Source of the DNA: Candidatus Saccharimonadota bacterium
GTDB taxonomy: Bacteria; Patescibacteriota; Saccharimonadia; Saccharimonadales; Saccharimonadaceae
DNA: 37,797 nucleotides
Assembly (NCBI GenBank): GCA_017511865.1
Contig: JAFWIQ010000013.1
Span: 1 to 37,797, forward strand
Direction of reading: 5' to 3'
Shown here: piece by piece, positions 31,395 through 37,797 of the stretch
Layout of the letters: each line of letters begins with the position of its first letter
Position numbering within the stretch: position 1 is the first letter of the stretch
The notes under the pieces: model-generated
What the model was told of the DNA's origin: nothing
The model's database searches: none
What the model saw: the letters and a program-made list of their open reading frames with translations, nothing else
Translations under genes and position numbers: made by a program

Positions 31395-32150
31395 TTATTT
31401 TTTTAGATATGCTAGATAATATCCGATACCGACGATGCCGGCGCCACCGATGATGTTGCCTATGGTGACTGGTAGGAGATTGTTTGTGAGGAATAATTCA
31501 AAATTCAGGTTTTCTAGAATAATGCCGTTTTTTAGGGCGACGAAGATTCCGGCTGGACCATAAAACATATTAGCGATAGAGTGTTCAAAGCCACATAAAA
31601 CAAATAGCATGATTGGTCCGAAGATGGCAAGGATTTTGCCGGAGATGGTTTTGGCACCGAAGGCCATCCAGACCGCAATGCAAACTAAGAAGTTGCAAAA
31701 GATGCCGCGGATTAGGGCTTCTAAGAAACTCAAATTGGCTTTGGTGGTAGCGGTAGATATGACAGCGTCGGATATATTATCGAAAATGCCACTATAGACC
31801 GCTAGAAAAGTGACAAAAATAGCACCGATGAAATTCCCTAAGAAAACCAGGAGCCAATTTTTGAGGAGTTGCCACAGACTGATTTCGCCTTTAATCCAGG
31901 AAGTAACCATGAGATTGTTGCCGGTAAAAAGCTCGCTGCCAGCAATGACTACCATGATTAGGCCAACTGGGAAAATTAGGGCGCTTACGATTTTGCCGCC
32001 GTAAATGTTGCCAAAGGTAGCGCCGACTCCGGCGAGCGCAATAAACATGCCTGCGAAGATGCTGAGTAGTAGCATTTTGCCAATTGAGAGACTGGCCTTG
32101 GTTTTTCCCACCTCGACGGATTTTTTAGCGATTTCGTTTGGCGCTAACAC
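31395..32150 (-). CDS. Formate/nitrite transporter (FNT) family channel
   Basis: A 251-aa membrane protein with six helices. FNT signatures: AGVGATFG in TM1-2, GSELFTGNNLMV (omega-loop region), WLLVFLGNFIGA, GIFCNFLVCIAVWM, and GFEHSIANMFYGP with the conserved pore His. It would pass small monovalent anions such as formate, nitrite, lactate or acetate; the substrate cannot be told from sequence. For a fermenter, export of formate or lactate is plausible. It starts at GTG 32150, set by AGGAGGT directly upstream; no closer ATG exists. Confidence 0.92.
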   Translation of the reverse strand: MLAPNEIAKKSVEVGKTKASLSIGKMLLLSIFAGMFIALAGVGATFGNIYGGKIVSALIFPVGLIMVVIAGSELFTGNNLMVTSWIKGEISLWQLLKNWLLVFLGNFIGAIFVTFLAVYSGIFDNISDAVISTATTKANLSFLEALIRGIFCNFLVCIAVWMAFGAKTISGKILAIFGPIMLFVLCGFEHSIANMFYGPAGIFVALKNGIILENLNFELFLTNNLLPVTIGNIIGGAGIVGIGYYLAYLKK

Positions 32151-32199
32151 TTGACCTCCTGTATTGATTTGCTGCTATATATTATATACTATTTTAACA

Positions 32200-32232
32200 A
32201 AAATCCCCTCAGTTTTGGGCTGAGGGGATTTT
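32200..32232. terminator. Terminator between the DUF4282 gene and the FNT gene
   Basis: AAAATCCCCTCAG / CTGAGGGGATTTT, a perfect 13-bp stem with a 7-nt loop; T runs on both strands. It ends the minus-strand DUF4282 transcript. Confidence 0.9.
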
Positions 32233-32252
32233 GTGTTATTGGCGAAAGATTG

Positions 32253-32717
32253 CTATTTGGTAACTTTATCAGCGATATCCCTGGTGTTGCGCCAAATCAT
32301 GATGAACATCATGGTCATCTCGTAGGCCAAGCGGACACCGACTGGTCCGAGGATTAGACACATGAAGAATGCAAGGATACCAGGTCCACCTGCGGCTAGG
32401 AATGTGAATGAGAATAGTATGACAAAGATAGTGCCGATGTAGTAGAGGACCTTAAGAATTGGTTCGATCCACATGATTTTGAATGATAGGAAATCTTTGA
32501 GCCATTTTGCGAATTTGCCTTTTGGTTCGGTTTTGGATTTGACGAATAGGAAATAGGTCAGAATTCCACCGACGATAGCCAAAATAAAAGCAATGATGAC
32601 CCAAATGCCGGCACTTTCTAGACCTGACATTGATGAGCCCATCCCCATTACGTCTAAATCTGCTCCCCTGGTGGTATCTAGGTAGTAGGTACTACTCGTA
32701 GTCGCAAAGTTTATCAT
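32253..32717 (-). CDS. DUF4282-like membrane protein, 154 aa
   Basis: A Ser/Thr/Gly-rich N-terminus precedes TM1 (about residues 38-60, WVIIAFILAIVGGILTYFLF). A basic loop and a second module follow: DFLSFKIMWIEPILKVLYYIGTIFVILFSF and LILGPVGVRLAYEMTMMFI. This second part matches the layout of DUF4282 (SF...I.P.I...LY followed by two helices and R..YE). Function unknown. AAGGAGG precedes the ATG. It diverges from rarA and shares an 80-bp intergenic region with it. Confidence 0.78.
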   Translation of the reverse strand: MINFATTSSTYYLDTTRGADLDVMGMGSSMSGLESAGIWVIIAFILAIVGGILTYFLFVKSKTEPKGKFAKWLKDFLSFKIMWIEPILKVLYYIGTIFVILFSFTFLAAGGPGILAFFMCLILGPVGVRLAYEMTMMFIMIWRNTRDIADKVTK

Positions 32718-32748
32718 TTGATAACTCCTCCTTTATTATATTAACTTA

Positions 32749-32757
32749 ATTTTAGCA
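32749..32757 (-). promoter_or_regulatory. Extended -10 promoter of the DUF4282 gene
   Basis: The minus strand reads TGCTAAAAT, about 31 nt before the ATG. The leader holds the Shine-Dalgarno site AAGGAGG. Confidence 0.55.
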
Positions 32758-32787
32758 TAAAAAATTTAACTTTGTAAAGATTTTTAT

Positions 32788-32793
32788 TATAAT
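32788..32793 (+). promoter_or_regulatory. -10 box of rarA (leaderless)
   Basis: TATAAT ends 6 nt before the rarA ATG at 32800; no Shine-Dalgarno site and no TG extension. Confidence 0.6.
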
Positions 32794-32799
32794 ATACAC

Positions 32800-33984
32800 A
32801 TGAACAGGGTTCCATTGGCGGAGAGGATGAGGCCAACAAGATTGTCCGAGGTGCTGGGGCAGGATGAGATTATAGGCGAAGGAAAGATTTTGACGGAAAT
32901 CGTGAAAAAGGGCGAACCGGTGAACTTGATTTTTTGGGGGCCACCCGGAACCGGCAAAACAACTTTGGCGAGGATTTTGGCGAAAGAATTTGAGGCAGAT
33001 TTTGTGGAGATTTCAGCAGTGACGGCTGGCAAAAAGGACGTGGAAGAGGTGGTGGCGCGGGCAAAATTGAATTGGAATTTGAAAACGCGAACAATTTTGT
33101 TTGTGGATGAAATTCATCGTTTTAATAAAGCACAGCAAGATGCGTTTTTGCCACATGTGGAATCTGGTTTGATAACTTTGATTGGAGCGACGACAGAAAA
33201 CCCTTCGTTTGAGGTGATTTCGCCGCTTTTGTCACGCTCTAGAGTGGTTGTGGTTTCGGCGTTATCTAAGGATGCAATTTTGGAAGTACTGAAAAGGGCG
33301 ATAAAATCAGAGAAAGTTTCGAAAAGAGTTTCGAAAAAGGCTTTGGAGCTGATTGCGGAATTATCGGGCGGAGATGCGAGGTCTGCACTTGGGGATTTGG
33401 AGTTGGCGCTATCGCTTGCTGAGAAAGTGGATGAAAAAGTGGTCATTGAAGCGGCTGGTAAAAAAATGCCCGGATATGACAAAAAAGGTGACAAGCATTA
33501 CGATACGATCTCGGCTTTTATTAAGTCTTTGAGAGGATCGGATACCGATGCGGCGTTGTATTACTTGGCACGTATGGTGGAAGCCGGGGAAGATCCAAAA
33601 TTTATCGCTAGAAGGATGGTGATATTTGCCTCAGAAGATATTGGTTTGGCCGGAAACGGGGCTTTGTCGCTTGCGACGGCGTGTTTTCAGGCGGTGGAGA
33701 GAGTAGGGATGCCGGAGTCTGGATTGATTTTGGCGCATACTACAGTGGCTTTGTCTAAATCAAAAAAATCAAGAGCGACGACGGATGCATGGTACAAGGC
33801 CCTGGATCTCGCGAGAAAGGCACCAAATGAGCCGGTACCTGTGTGGTTAAGAAATGCGCCGACTAAATTGATGAAAGATTTGGGGTATGGTAAAGGACAA
33901 AAGTGGGAGGCGGGTTTTCACTTGGACAAAAATTATTTACCAGATAGCATTAAGGATGTAAAGATTTGGGGCGTTGATAAATAA
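32800..33984 (+). CDS. rarA: Replication-associated recombination protein A (MgsA/RarA AAA+ ATPase)
   Basis: AAA+ ATPase that acts at stalled replication forks. Features: RMRPTRLSEVLGQDEI near the N-terminus, Walker A FWGPPGTGKTTLARIL, Walker B FVDEIHRFNKAQQDAFLPHVE, sensor IGATTENPSFEVISPLLSR, and the family-specific C-terminal part (AFIKSLRGSDTDAALYYLARMVEAGEDPKFIARRMVIFASEDIG). The length of 394 aa is slightly short. It ends 5 bp before the convergent DsbA-like gene, with no terminator between them, so the two transcripts must overlap. Confidence 0.95.
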   Translation: MNRVPLAERMRPTRLSEVLGQDEIIGEGKILTEIVKKGEPVNLIFWGPPGTGKTTLARILAKEFEADFVEISAVTAGKKDVEEVVARAKLNWNLKTRTILFVDEIHRFNKAQQDAFLPHVESGLITLIGATTENPSFEVISPLLSRSRVVVVSALSKDAILEVLKRAIKSEKVSKRVSKKALELIAELSGGDARSALGDLELALSLAEKVDEKVVIEAAGKKMPGYDKKGDKHYDTISAFIKSLRGSDTDAALYYLARMVEAGEDPKFIARRMVIFASEDIGLAGNGALSLATACFQAVERVGMPESGLILAHTTVALSKSKKSRATTDAWYKALDLARKAPNEPVPVWLRNAPTKLMKDLGYGKGQKWEAGFHLDKNYLPDSIKDVKIWGVDK

Positions 33985-33989
33985 TCTTG

Positions 33990-34718
33990 TTAGCTTTCTA
34001 GGCCGGCCTTGAAATACATTTGGACATATTCCCAACCCCAGGAGAGGTCGAAGCCAGAATTGACGTAGTTGTTGAGTTTGAAATATGGCATGCCATTGGC
34101 GAGTTTGGCGGTTTTGGCGGCATTTTTTTGAATTTCTTCGAGCGGGTCTTGGTTTTTGACGCAATTTTCGAAATCTTCGCTCAGGCCGACTTTTTTGCCA
34201 ATTTGAACCCAGTAATCTTGACCGTCGCTATTTAGTTTGGCGAAGGCGGTTTTGCCAGAGTTTTTGAAATAATCATTCCAGACACTGGTGACGGCCTCAT
34301 TGTAATAATCCCAGAATTTGCCTTCGTTTTTGGCGCAGTAGGTGGCGAGGGCGGAATGAAGGGAACTAATAGGCCTAGATTCGCCATATTCGTAGAGGAA
34401 GTCGGATAGGCGAACTTCTACTAGGATGTCGTTTTCTGCGATGTATTTTTGGAATTCGTCTTCGTGTTCGACGATGGCGTTTTCGAAGGCGATACAGTAT
34501 GGGCAAACTAAATCTGAATAGATAATGAAATAATTTTTGGCTTCGAGATTACCGGTAGTCATGGCGGTATCCCAGACTTTTTCGGCATTGCTTGGTTTGC
34601 TGTTCATACTGGTGACAATGGCGGCGATAATTACTGCAACGACTGCGATGACACCAATAATTCTAAGAGCTTTTTTCACTGGCCTCCTTCTTGGCTTTTT
34701 TAGCGAGATATTTTTCAT
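33990..34718 (-). CDS. DsbA-family thiol-disulfide oxidoreductase, membrane-anchored
   Basis: A basic N-terminus (KKPRRRPVKK), one helix (about residues 18-36) and an exterior thioredoxin fold with YSDLVCPYCIAFEN: the redox site is Cys72-Pro-Tyr-Cys75. The helical insert and the cis-Pro loop (NGMPYFKLN) match the DsbA/DSBA-like family. It would form or rearrange disulfides in exported proteins. The ATG lies inside the upstream gene (56-bp overlap), with TGTTATAAT ending 5 nt before it, so it may have its own leaderless promoter as well as coupling. Its partner for re-oxidation may be the CPTC membrane protein upstream. Confidence 0.9.
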   Translation of the reverse strand: MKNISLKKPRRRPVKKALRIIGVIAVVAVIIAAIVTSMNSKPSNAEKVWDTAMTTGNLEAKNYFIIYSDLVCPYCIAFENAIVEHEDEFQKYIAENDILVEVRLSDFLYEYGESRPISSLHSALATYCAKNEGKFWDYYNEAVTSVWNDYFKNSGKTAFAKLNSDGQDYWVQIGKKVGLSEDFENCVKNQDPLEEIQKNAAKTAKLANGMPYFKLNNYVNSGFDLSWGWEYVQMYFKAGLES

Positions 34719-35277
34719 TAATGATTATAACATAGGTTTCTTCGCCGAGGCGCTTGAGAGATAGAAGTGCGATTATGATAGCGAGCCAAGTAACTATGGT
34801 TGATACTGCGCCAGCTATGGCGAGGCTACCGGTGGAGAAGATGGCTCCGATGAGCGGAGTGATTAGGGTGGCGCCACAGGTGGGGCAACCTGCTCCGAGT
34901 GCGATGAGCCCCGTGATGATACCAGCGCTGCTTAGATTGGCGGAATTTTGGTCGCGTTTTTTCTTCCATAGGAGTACAATTAGGCCGATTAAGATACCCT
35001 GCAAGATTGAAATGGCAAAAATCGGCAACCAATCTAGAAAAGGTTGGTTGACACCGAATACGGCAATGAAGCTGTTGCCTAATATTTTGAGATTGTCTGG
35101 GAAGCCTAGGGCGCCCATGAGCTCAAATTTGGAAGTGCCACCGGCTAGTAAATTCATGAGGACGCCGAAAAATAGAAAACTCGGTACAAAACCGTACCAA
35201 AAACGTTTTTCTTTGGTGGCAAGGAGTATGCCTTGTCCGGCAAGGATGCATTGATCTAACCACTTCCTCCAATTCAT
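34663..35277 (-). CDS. Integral membrane protein with CPTC motif, 204 aa
   Basis: About five hydrophobic segments: residues 28-45, 66-76, 84-104, 117-130 and 138-172. The motif GAGCPTCGATLITP (Cys131, Cys134) sits at the end or inside one of the last helices. I do not recognise it as DsbB, VKOR or CcdA, although the CxxC between glycines recalls redox membrane proteins. A charged Lys/Glu C-terminus is cytoplasmic. It overlaps the DsbA-like gene downstream, so a shared redox job is inferred from context only. The -35 TTGACA and -10 GATAAT lie directly before the ATG. Confidence 0.75.
   Translation of the reverse strand: MNWRKWLDQCILAGQGILLATKEKRFWYGFVPSFLFFGVLMNLLAGGTSKFELMGALGFPDNLKILGNSFIAVFGVNQPFLDWLPIFAISILQGILIGLIVLLWKKKRDQNSANLSSAGIITGLIALGAGCPTCGATLITPLIGAIFSTGSLAIAGAVSTIVTWLAIIIALLSLKRLGEETYVIIINEKYLAKKAKKEASEKSS
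34724..34732 (-). promoter_or_regulatory. Internal extended -10 before the DsbA-like gene
   Basis: The minus strand reads TGTTATAAT inside the coding sequence of the upstream gene, ending 5 nt before the ATG at 34718. Confidence 0.45.
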
Positions 35278-35286
35278 GATTATTAT

Positions 35287-35314
35287 ATTATCATAAGTTT
35301 TATGAAAATGTCAA
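35287..35314 (-). promoter_or_regulatory. Promoter of the CPTC protein/DsbA operon
   Basis: The minus strand has TTGACA (35309-35314), 16 bp, GATAAT (35287-35292), ending 9 nt before the ATG at 35277. No Shine-Dalgarno site. Confidence 0.6.
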
Positions 35315-35384
35315 CATATTTTTGTTCGGTTTTTCTCTGTTACGGTGATAAAAATTAAACCATAAAGATTTTTAAAAATCAAGG

Positions 35385-35412
35385 TTGACAAGCTTTTTGC
35401 CTATGCTAAAAT
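35385..35412 (+). promoter_or_regulatory. Promoter of the orphan small RNA
   Basis: TTGACA (35385-35390), 16 bp, TAAAAT (35407-35412) with TG one base before the -10. A strong match. Confidence 0.8.
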
Positions 35413-35418
35413 AGAATT

Positions 35419-35560
35419 AGGTTTGGACCTGTCCTAGACGTTGAGAGAGGCCTGAGCCGTGGGAGAGGGTGGAGAGTGTAGAGTTGTTTCTGGCTAGATT
35501 TTTATGCTATTCACCTAGAAATTATTGGGACTAAAAACTTGTGTATATCACAAGTTTTTT
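35419..35560 (+). ncRNA. Putative orphan small RNA, about 140 nt
   Basis: A strong promoter and a strong terminator enclose about 115 nt without an ORF or a Shine-Dalgarno site followed by ATG. The sequence is purine-rich in the middle (GAGAGAGGCCTGAGCCG, GGGAGAGGGTGGAGAG). Local stems are possible: GGAC-CT-GTCC, GGC-CTGA-GCC and CTAG pairs. It is not SRP RNA (no GGAAGGAAGCA-type loop), nor is it recognisable as tmRNA, RNase P RNA or a riboswitch I know. The following gene has its own promoter after the terminator, so a stand-alone RNA is more likely than a leader, although a terminator-type riboswitch for the G5 gene is possible. Confidence 0.6.
35533..35560 (+). terminator. Terminator of the small RNA
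   Basis: AAAAACTTGTG / CACAAGTTTTT, an 11-bp perfect stem with a 5-nt loop, ending in six T residues. Confidence 0.9.
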
Positions 35561-35569
35561 GTGTTTATG

Positions 35570-35578
35570 TGATATAAT
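35570..35578 (+). promoter_or_regulatory. Extended -10 of the G5-domain gene
   Basis: TGATATAAT ends 9 nt before the ATG at 35588. The nearer ATG at 35584 meets a stop after eight codons. Confidence 0.65.
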
Positions 35579-35587
35579 GTATTATGT

Positions 35588-36619
35588 ATGAAGCTTGCGA
35601 GAAGAATTGATCGAGCTTTAGCTTTGATAGTAATAATTACTTTGTTTTTGCTTTTTGGTTGTCTTTTGAAGATTTACTCAAATCTTACCTTTGCAGAGGG
35701 AGAGGACACCACATTTGATTCTGTAGGTGCGAAATATGTGAGTTTTTATGACAACAGTGATAAATTGACCATAAAAACGGAATCGAAAACAGTAAAAGAA
35801 GCGATAGATCGTGCAGGGATTATTATTAATGCGGGTGATAAGGTAGAGCCTGGGTTGGATGCTGAGATTAATGCGGACAACTTTTTTATAAATATTTATA
35901 GAGCGAGGCCAGTAATTATTAAGGATGGAACGGTTGAAAAGTATCTGATGACGGCTAGTTATGATGTAAAAACTATTGCCGGTGAGGCGGGGCTGTTGAT
36001 TTATGATGGTGATGAGATTGAAATGCTGCCAAATACGGATTTTTTGGAGGTAGGAGTGGCTAGTATGTATAAAGTAGTCAGAAACGGGGGGAGAACAGTG
36101 ACTGAAGATGTGGAAATTCCATTTGCTGAAGAAACCGTGAAAGATGCTAGTTTGGAAACAGGGAAGTCTGAAGTGCGACAGTTGGGGGAAGTGGGGTTGA
36201 AGAAGGTTACTTATAATGTATATTATATTGATAATAAGGAAGTTTCACGCGAGGTGATTGCCGAAGAGGTGGTACGAGAGCCGGTGGCGCGCGTGGTGGC
36301 TGTAGGGGTAAGGCGCTCTTTGCCTCCGGCGTCTGAGACTTGCGCGGAGTGGGTGAGGGCTGCTGGAGTGGCAGAGTCGGACGTGGCGGCAGCGATTGAT
36401 TTGATTTATCACGAGAGTGGTTGTAGGGTAGATGCTAGAAATGCTTCTTCTGGAGCATACGGAATTCCGCAAGCTTTGCCTGGCAACAAGATGGCTGCGG
36501 CTGGCGCAGATTGGGAGACGAATCCAATTACGCAGATTCGTTGGATGTCTGGTTATGTGAGCCGTTATGGTGGTTGGACGGGGGCGCTTAACTTTTGGTA
36601 CGAACATGGTTGGTACTAA
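35588..36619 (+). CDS. G5/DUF348 cell-wall protein with lysozyme-like domain (YabE/RpfB-like)
   Basis: One N-terminal helix (about residues 10-32) anchors or exports it. Two DUF348-like ubiquitin-fold units follow (about 50-95, LTIKTESKTVKEAIDRAGI; about 105-155, YLMTASYDVKTIAGEAGLL), then a G5 domain (about 165-240) and a lysozyme-like domain (about 253-343) with LIYHESGCRVDARNASSGAYGIPQ, where Glu276 is the likely catalytic residue, and WMSGYVSRYGGW. The plan equals that of YabE and resuscitation-promoting factors, which cut peptidoglycan. It could remodel its own wall or act on a host wall; the latter is only a guess. The stop lies inside rsmA (14-bp overlap). Confidence 0.9.
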   Translation: MKLARRIDRALALIVIITLFLLFGCLLKIYSNLTFAEGEDTTFDSVGAKYVSFYDNSDKLTIKTESKTVKEAIDRAGIIINAGDKVEPGLDAEINADNFFINIYRARPVIIKDGTVEKYLMTASYDVKTIAGEAGLLIYDGDEIEMLPNTDFLEVGVASMYKVVRNGGRTVTEDVEIPFAEETVKDASLETGKSEVRQLGEVGLKKVTYNVYYIDNKEVSREVIAEEVVREPVARVVAVGVRRSLPPASETCAEWVRAAGVAESDVAAAIDLIYHESGCRVDARNASSGAYGIPQALPGNKMAAAGADWETNPITQIRWMSGYVSRYGGWTGALNFWYEHGWY

Positions 36620-37391
36620 TAAGAACTTGGGGCAGCATTGGTTGAAGAATAGGGCGATTTTGGATGAAATTGCGGATTTGGCAGCTGAAGAAAGCGCGTA
36701 TGGTTTTTCCGATAGTAGGGGTGACGGGGCAAAGGTTTGCCTTGAAATTGGGCCAGGGCTTGGCACGCTGACTTCTAGTTTATTGAGGCGATTTGAAAAG
36801 GTGATTGCAGTAGAATATGATGAGAGATTGGCTGGGAATTTGCCAAAATCTTTTCCCGGGAAGAATCTTGAAGTATTAAACCAAGATATTTTGAAATTTG
36901 ATTTCTCGACAATTAAAGAAAAGTATGTCATAGCAGGAAATATTCCGTATTATATTACAAGTCCGATTATTGAAAGGATTTTGTTGGCGGAATGGCGTCC
37001 AGAGAGAGCGGTGCTACTAATACAGAAGGAAGTGGCGGAGCGAATCGTGGACAAAAAAGAAACTATGCTGTCGCTTTTTGTGAAAAATAGAGCCGAGATA
37101 AATCTTGGCCCGGTGGTGGTAAAAGGTGAATTTACGCCTCCACCAAAGGTGGATAGTCAGGTGATTATATTGAGACCAAGGGAGAAACCCGAAGTGGGTG
37201 ACGATGTTTTTGGAATTATCAAAATGGGGTTTTTGGCACCAAGGAAGAAATTGATTCATAATTTAAGTGGATTAAAATCAAAGGAAGAATTAACCAAAAT
37301 TTTTAGCGAAATTGGTTTGAGCATTGACGTTCGGCCGGGTGATTTGGGCTTGAGGGATTGGGAAAAATTATATTTGTCTTTGTCGGCTTGA
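36606..37391 (+). CDS. rsmA: 16S rRNA dimethyladenosine transferase
   Basis: Dimethylates two adjacent adenines in the 3' helix of 16S rRNA. Motifs: KNLGQHWLKN, SAM motif I LEIGPGLGTLTSSLL, motif II VEYDERLAG, QDILKFDF, and the catalytic NIPYYITSPII. PPPKVDSQVI and the C-terminal helical region complete it. I chose the ATG at 36606 because it directly precedes the family N-terminus (GTNKNLGQHWL); a GTG at 36567 is possible. About eight extra residues sit before motif I. It overlaps the G5 gene and is probably translationally coupled. Confidence 0.95.
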   Translation: MVGTNKNLGQHWLKNRAILDEIADLAAEESAYGFSDSRGDGAKVCLEIGPGLGTLTSSLLRRFEKVIAVEYDERLAGNLPKSFPGKNLEVLNQDILKFDFSTIKEKYVIAGNIPYYITSPIIERILLAEWRPERAVLLIQKEVAERIVDKKETMLSLFVKNRAEINLGPVVVKGEFTPPPKVDSQVIILRPREKPEVGDDVFGIIKMGFLAPRKKLIHNLSGLKSKEELTKIFSEIGLSIDVRPGDLGLRDWEKLYLSLSA

Positions 37392-37404
37392 TTTTTGAAT
37401 TGTA

Positions 37405-37413
37405 TGTTATAAT
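37405..37413 (+). promoter_or_regulatory. Extended -10 of the terminal surface protein gene (leaderless)
   Basis: TGTTATAAT ends 6 nt before the ATG at 37420. Confidence 0.7.
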
Positions 37414-37419
37414 GAACTT

Positions 37420-37797
37420 ATGGTTAAGGACGTGAGGTTTCGTGGTGGTGGTTTTAGCGTTTTTTCTTATGTTTCCTTAGGTCTAGTAGCTTTTACATCT
37501 CTTTCATTCTTTCTGTTATCTAGTCCAGCTTCTTTAGCAGATAATATCATTGGTCCTGATATGTCTGTGAATTCTGATGTAAATATAGTAGTACCAGTAT
37601 CCTGTATGCTAACTACTGCAGTAGATACACCACATACTGCTACGGTAAATAATGGTACATATATGGCAGATATCGGTACTACTACATTTAAAACTGTATG
37701 TAATGATAGTAATGGGTATTCTATATATGCCATAGGCTATTCTGATAATGAATATGGTAATACCAAGATGATAGCTAAGGTAGGAGGAGTACTTACA
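37420..37797 (+). CDS. Secreted surface protein, 3' end outside the window
   Basis: The open frame runs off the window end after 126 codons. A signal peptide is clear: basic start (VKDVRFRGG), a hydrophobic stretch (about 13-38) and a likely cut after SPASLA. The mature part is rich in Thr, Asn, Ser and Val, with a phrase (VCNDSNGYSIYAIGYSDNEYG) that recalls the PCPLGYTLSISGGADNNLY part of the FISUMP protein at 14699. Codon use (TCT, ACT, GTA) is also like that gene. A paralogous surface protein is inferred; the C-terminal part is unseen. Confidence 0.8.
   Translation, partial: MVKDVRFRGGGFSVFSYVSLGLVAFTSLSFFLLSSPASLADNIIGPDMSVNSDVNIVVPVSCMLTTAVDTPHTATVNNGTYMADIGTTTFKTVCNDSNGYSIYAIGYSDNEYGNTKMIAKVGGVLT

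Noticed and set aside
35419-35560. SRP RNA, 6S RNA or c-di-AMP riboswitch
   Set aside because: The conserved SRP loop and the riboswitch core motifs are missing, and I could not build a convincing 6S-type long hairpin with a central bubble.
36245-36931. 228-aa minus-strand ORF opposite the G5 gene and rsmA
   Set aside because: A shadow ORF across two well-recognised plus-strand genes, without any family resemblance.

Overview
The window looks like a chromosome segment of a reduced-genome bacterium, most likely a Candidatus Saccharibacteria (TM7/Patescibacteria) epibiont. The reasons are: an AT-rich genome with short intergenic gaps, the standard genetic code (TGA is used as a stop), an arginine deiminase (ADI) operon beside glycolytic genes, FISUMP-type surface proteins, a G5/lysozyme-like wall hydrolase, single-domain signalling proteins and almost no biosynthetic genes. 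The taxon is inferred from gene content; no rRNA lies in the window.

Layout. (1) 1-1.5 kb: the 3' end of a tandem-repeat beta-propeller-like gene, tRNA-Leu and a small unknown gene. (2) 1.6-8 kb: energy block with pgi-arcC and then arcB-arcA-antiporter, which together turn arginine into ornithine, CO2, ammonia and ATP. It ends in a 187-bp nested palindrome. (3) 8.2-11.5 kb: gpmI, galU and a membrane-anchored unknown. (4) 11.5-14.6 kb: clpC-clpP behind a perfect CIRCE operator. (5) 14.7-16.8 kb: a large secreted FISUMP protein. (6) 16.8-25.8 kb: a dense plus-strand information-processing block (rnhA, tyrS, an RNA/DNA methyltransferase, rpmA, a flippase-like membrane protein, xseAB, a histidine kinase and response regulator pair, recO, ppa). 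(7) 25.8-29.1 kb, minus strand: hisS-glyS and a membrane-anchored unknown. (8) 29.1-31.3 kb: tRNA-Phe, a compositionally foreign gene with a strong promoter and structured leader, an AlkD-like protein, tRNA-Val and tRNA-Lys. (9) 31.4-37.8 kb: an FNT channel, a DUF4282 protein, rarA, a membrane Cys protein with a DsbA-like protein, a probable orphan small RNA, the G5 wall hydrolase, rsmA and the start of another surface protein.

Two genome-wide habits stand out. First, operon-head genes mostly lack a Shine-Dalgarno site and instead have an extended -10 box (TGnTATAAT) ending 5-9 nt before the ATG, which implies leaderless mRNAs. Genes inside operons use normal Shine-Dalgarno sites or ATGA overlaps. 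Several of these -10 boxes contain the stop codon of the gene upstream.

Second, and the best candidate for something undescribed: four large imperfect palindromes sit in frame inside coding sequences in only 3.7 kb (tyrS, twice in the methyltransferase gene, and the xseA start). Each has about 20-30 bp arms that match each other but differ from copy to copy. The two methyltransferase copies share a GC-rich core in opposite orientation. They look like coding palindromic elements comparable in concept to the Rickettsia palindromic elements, but with locus-specific arms.
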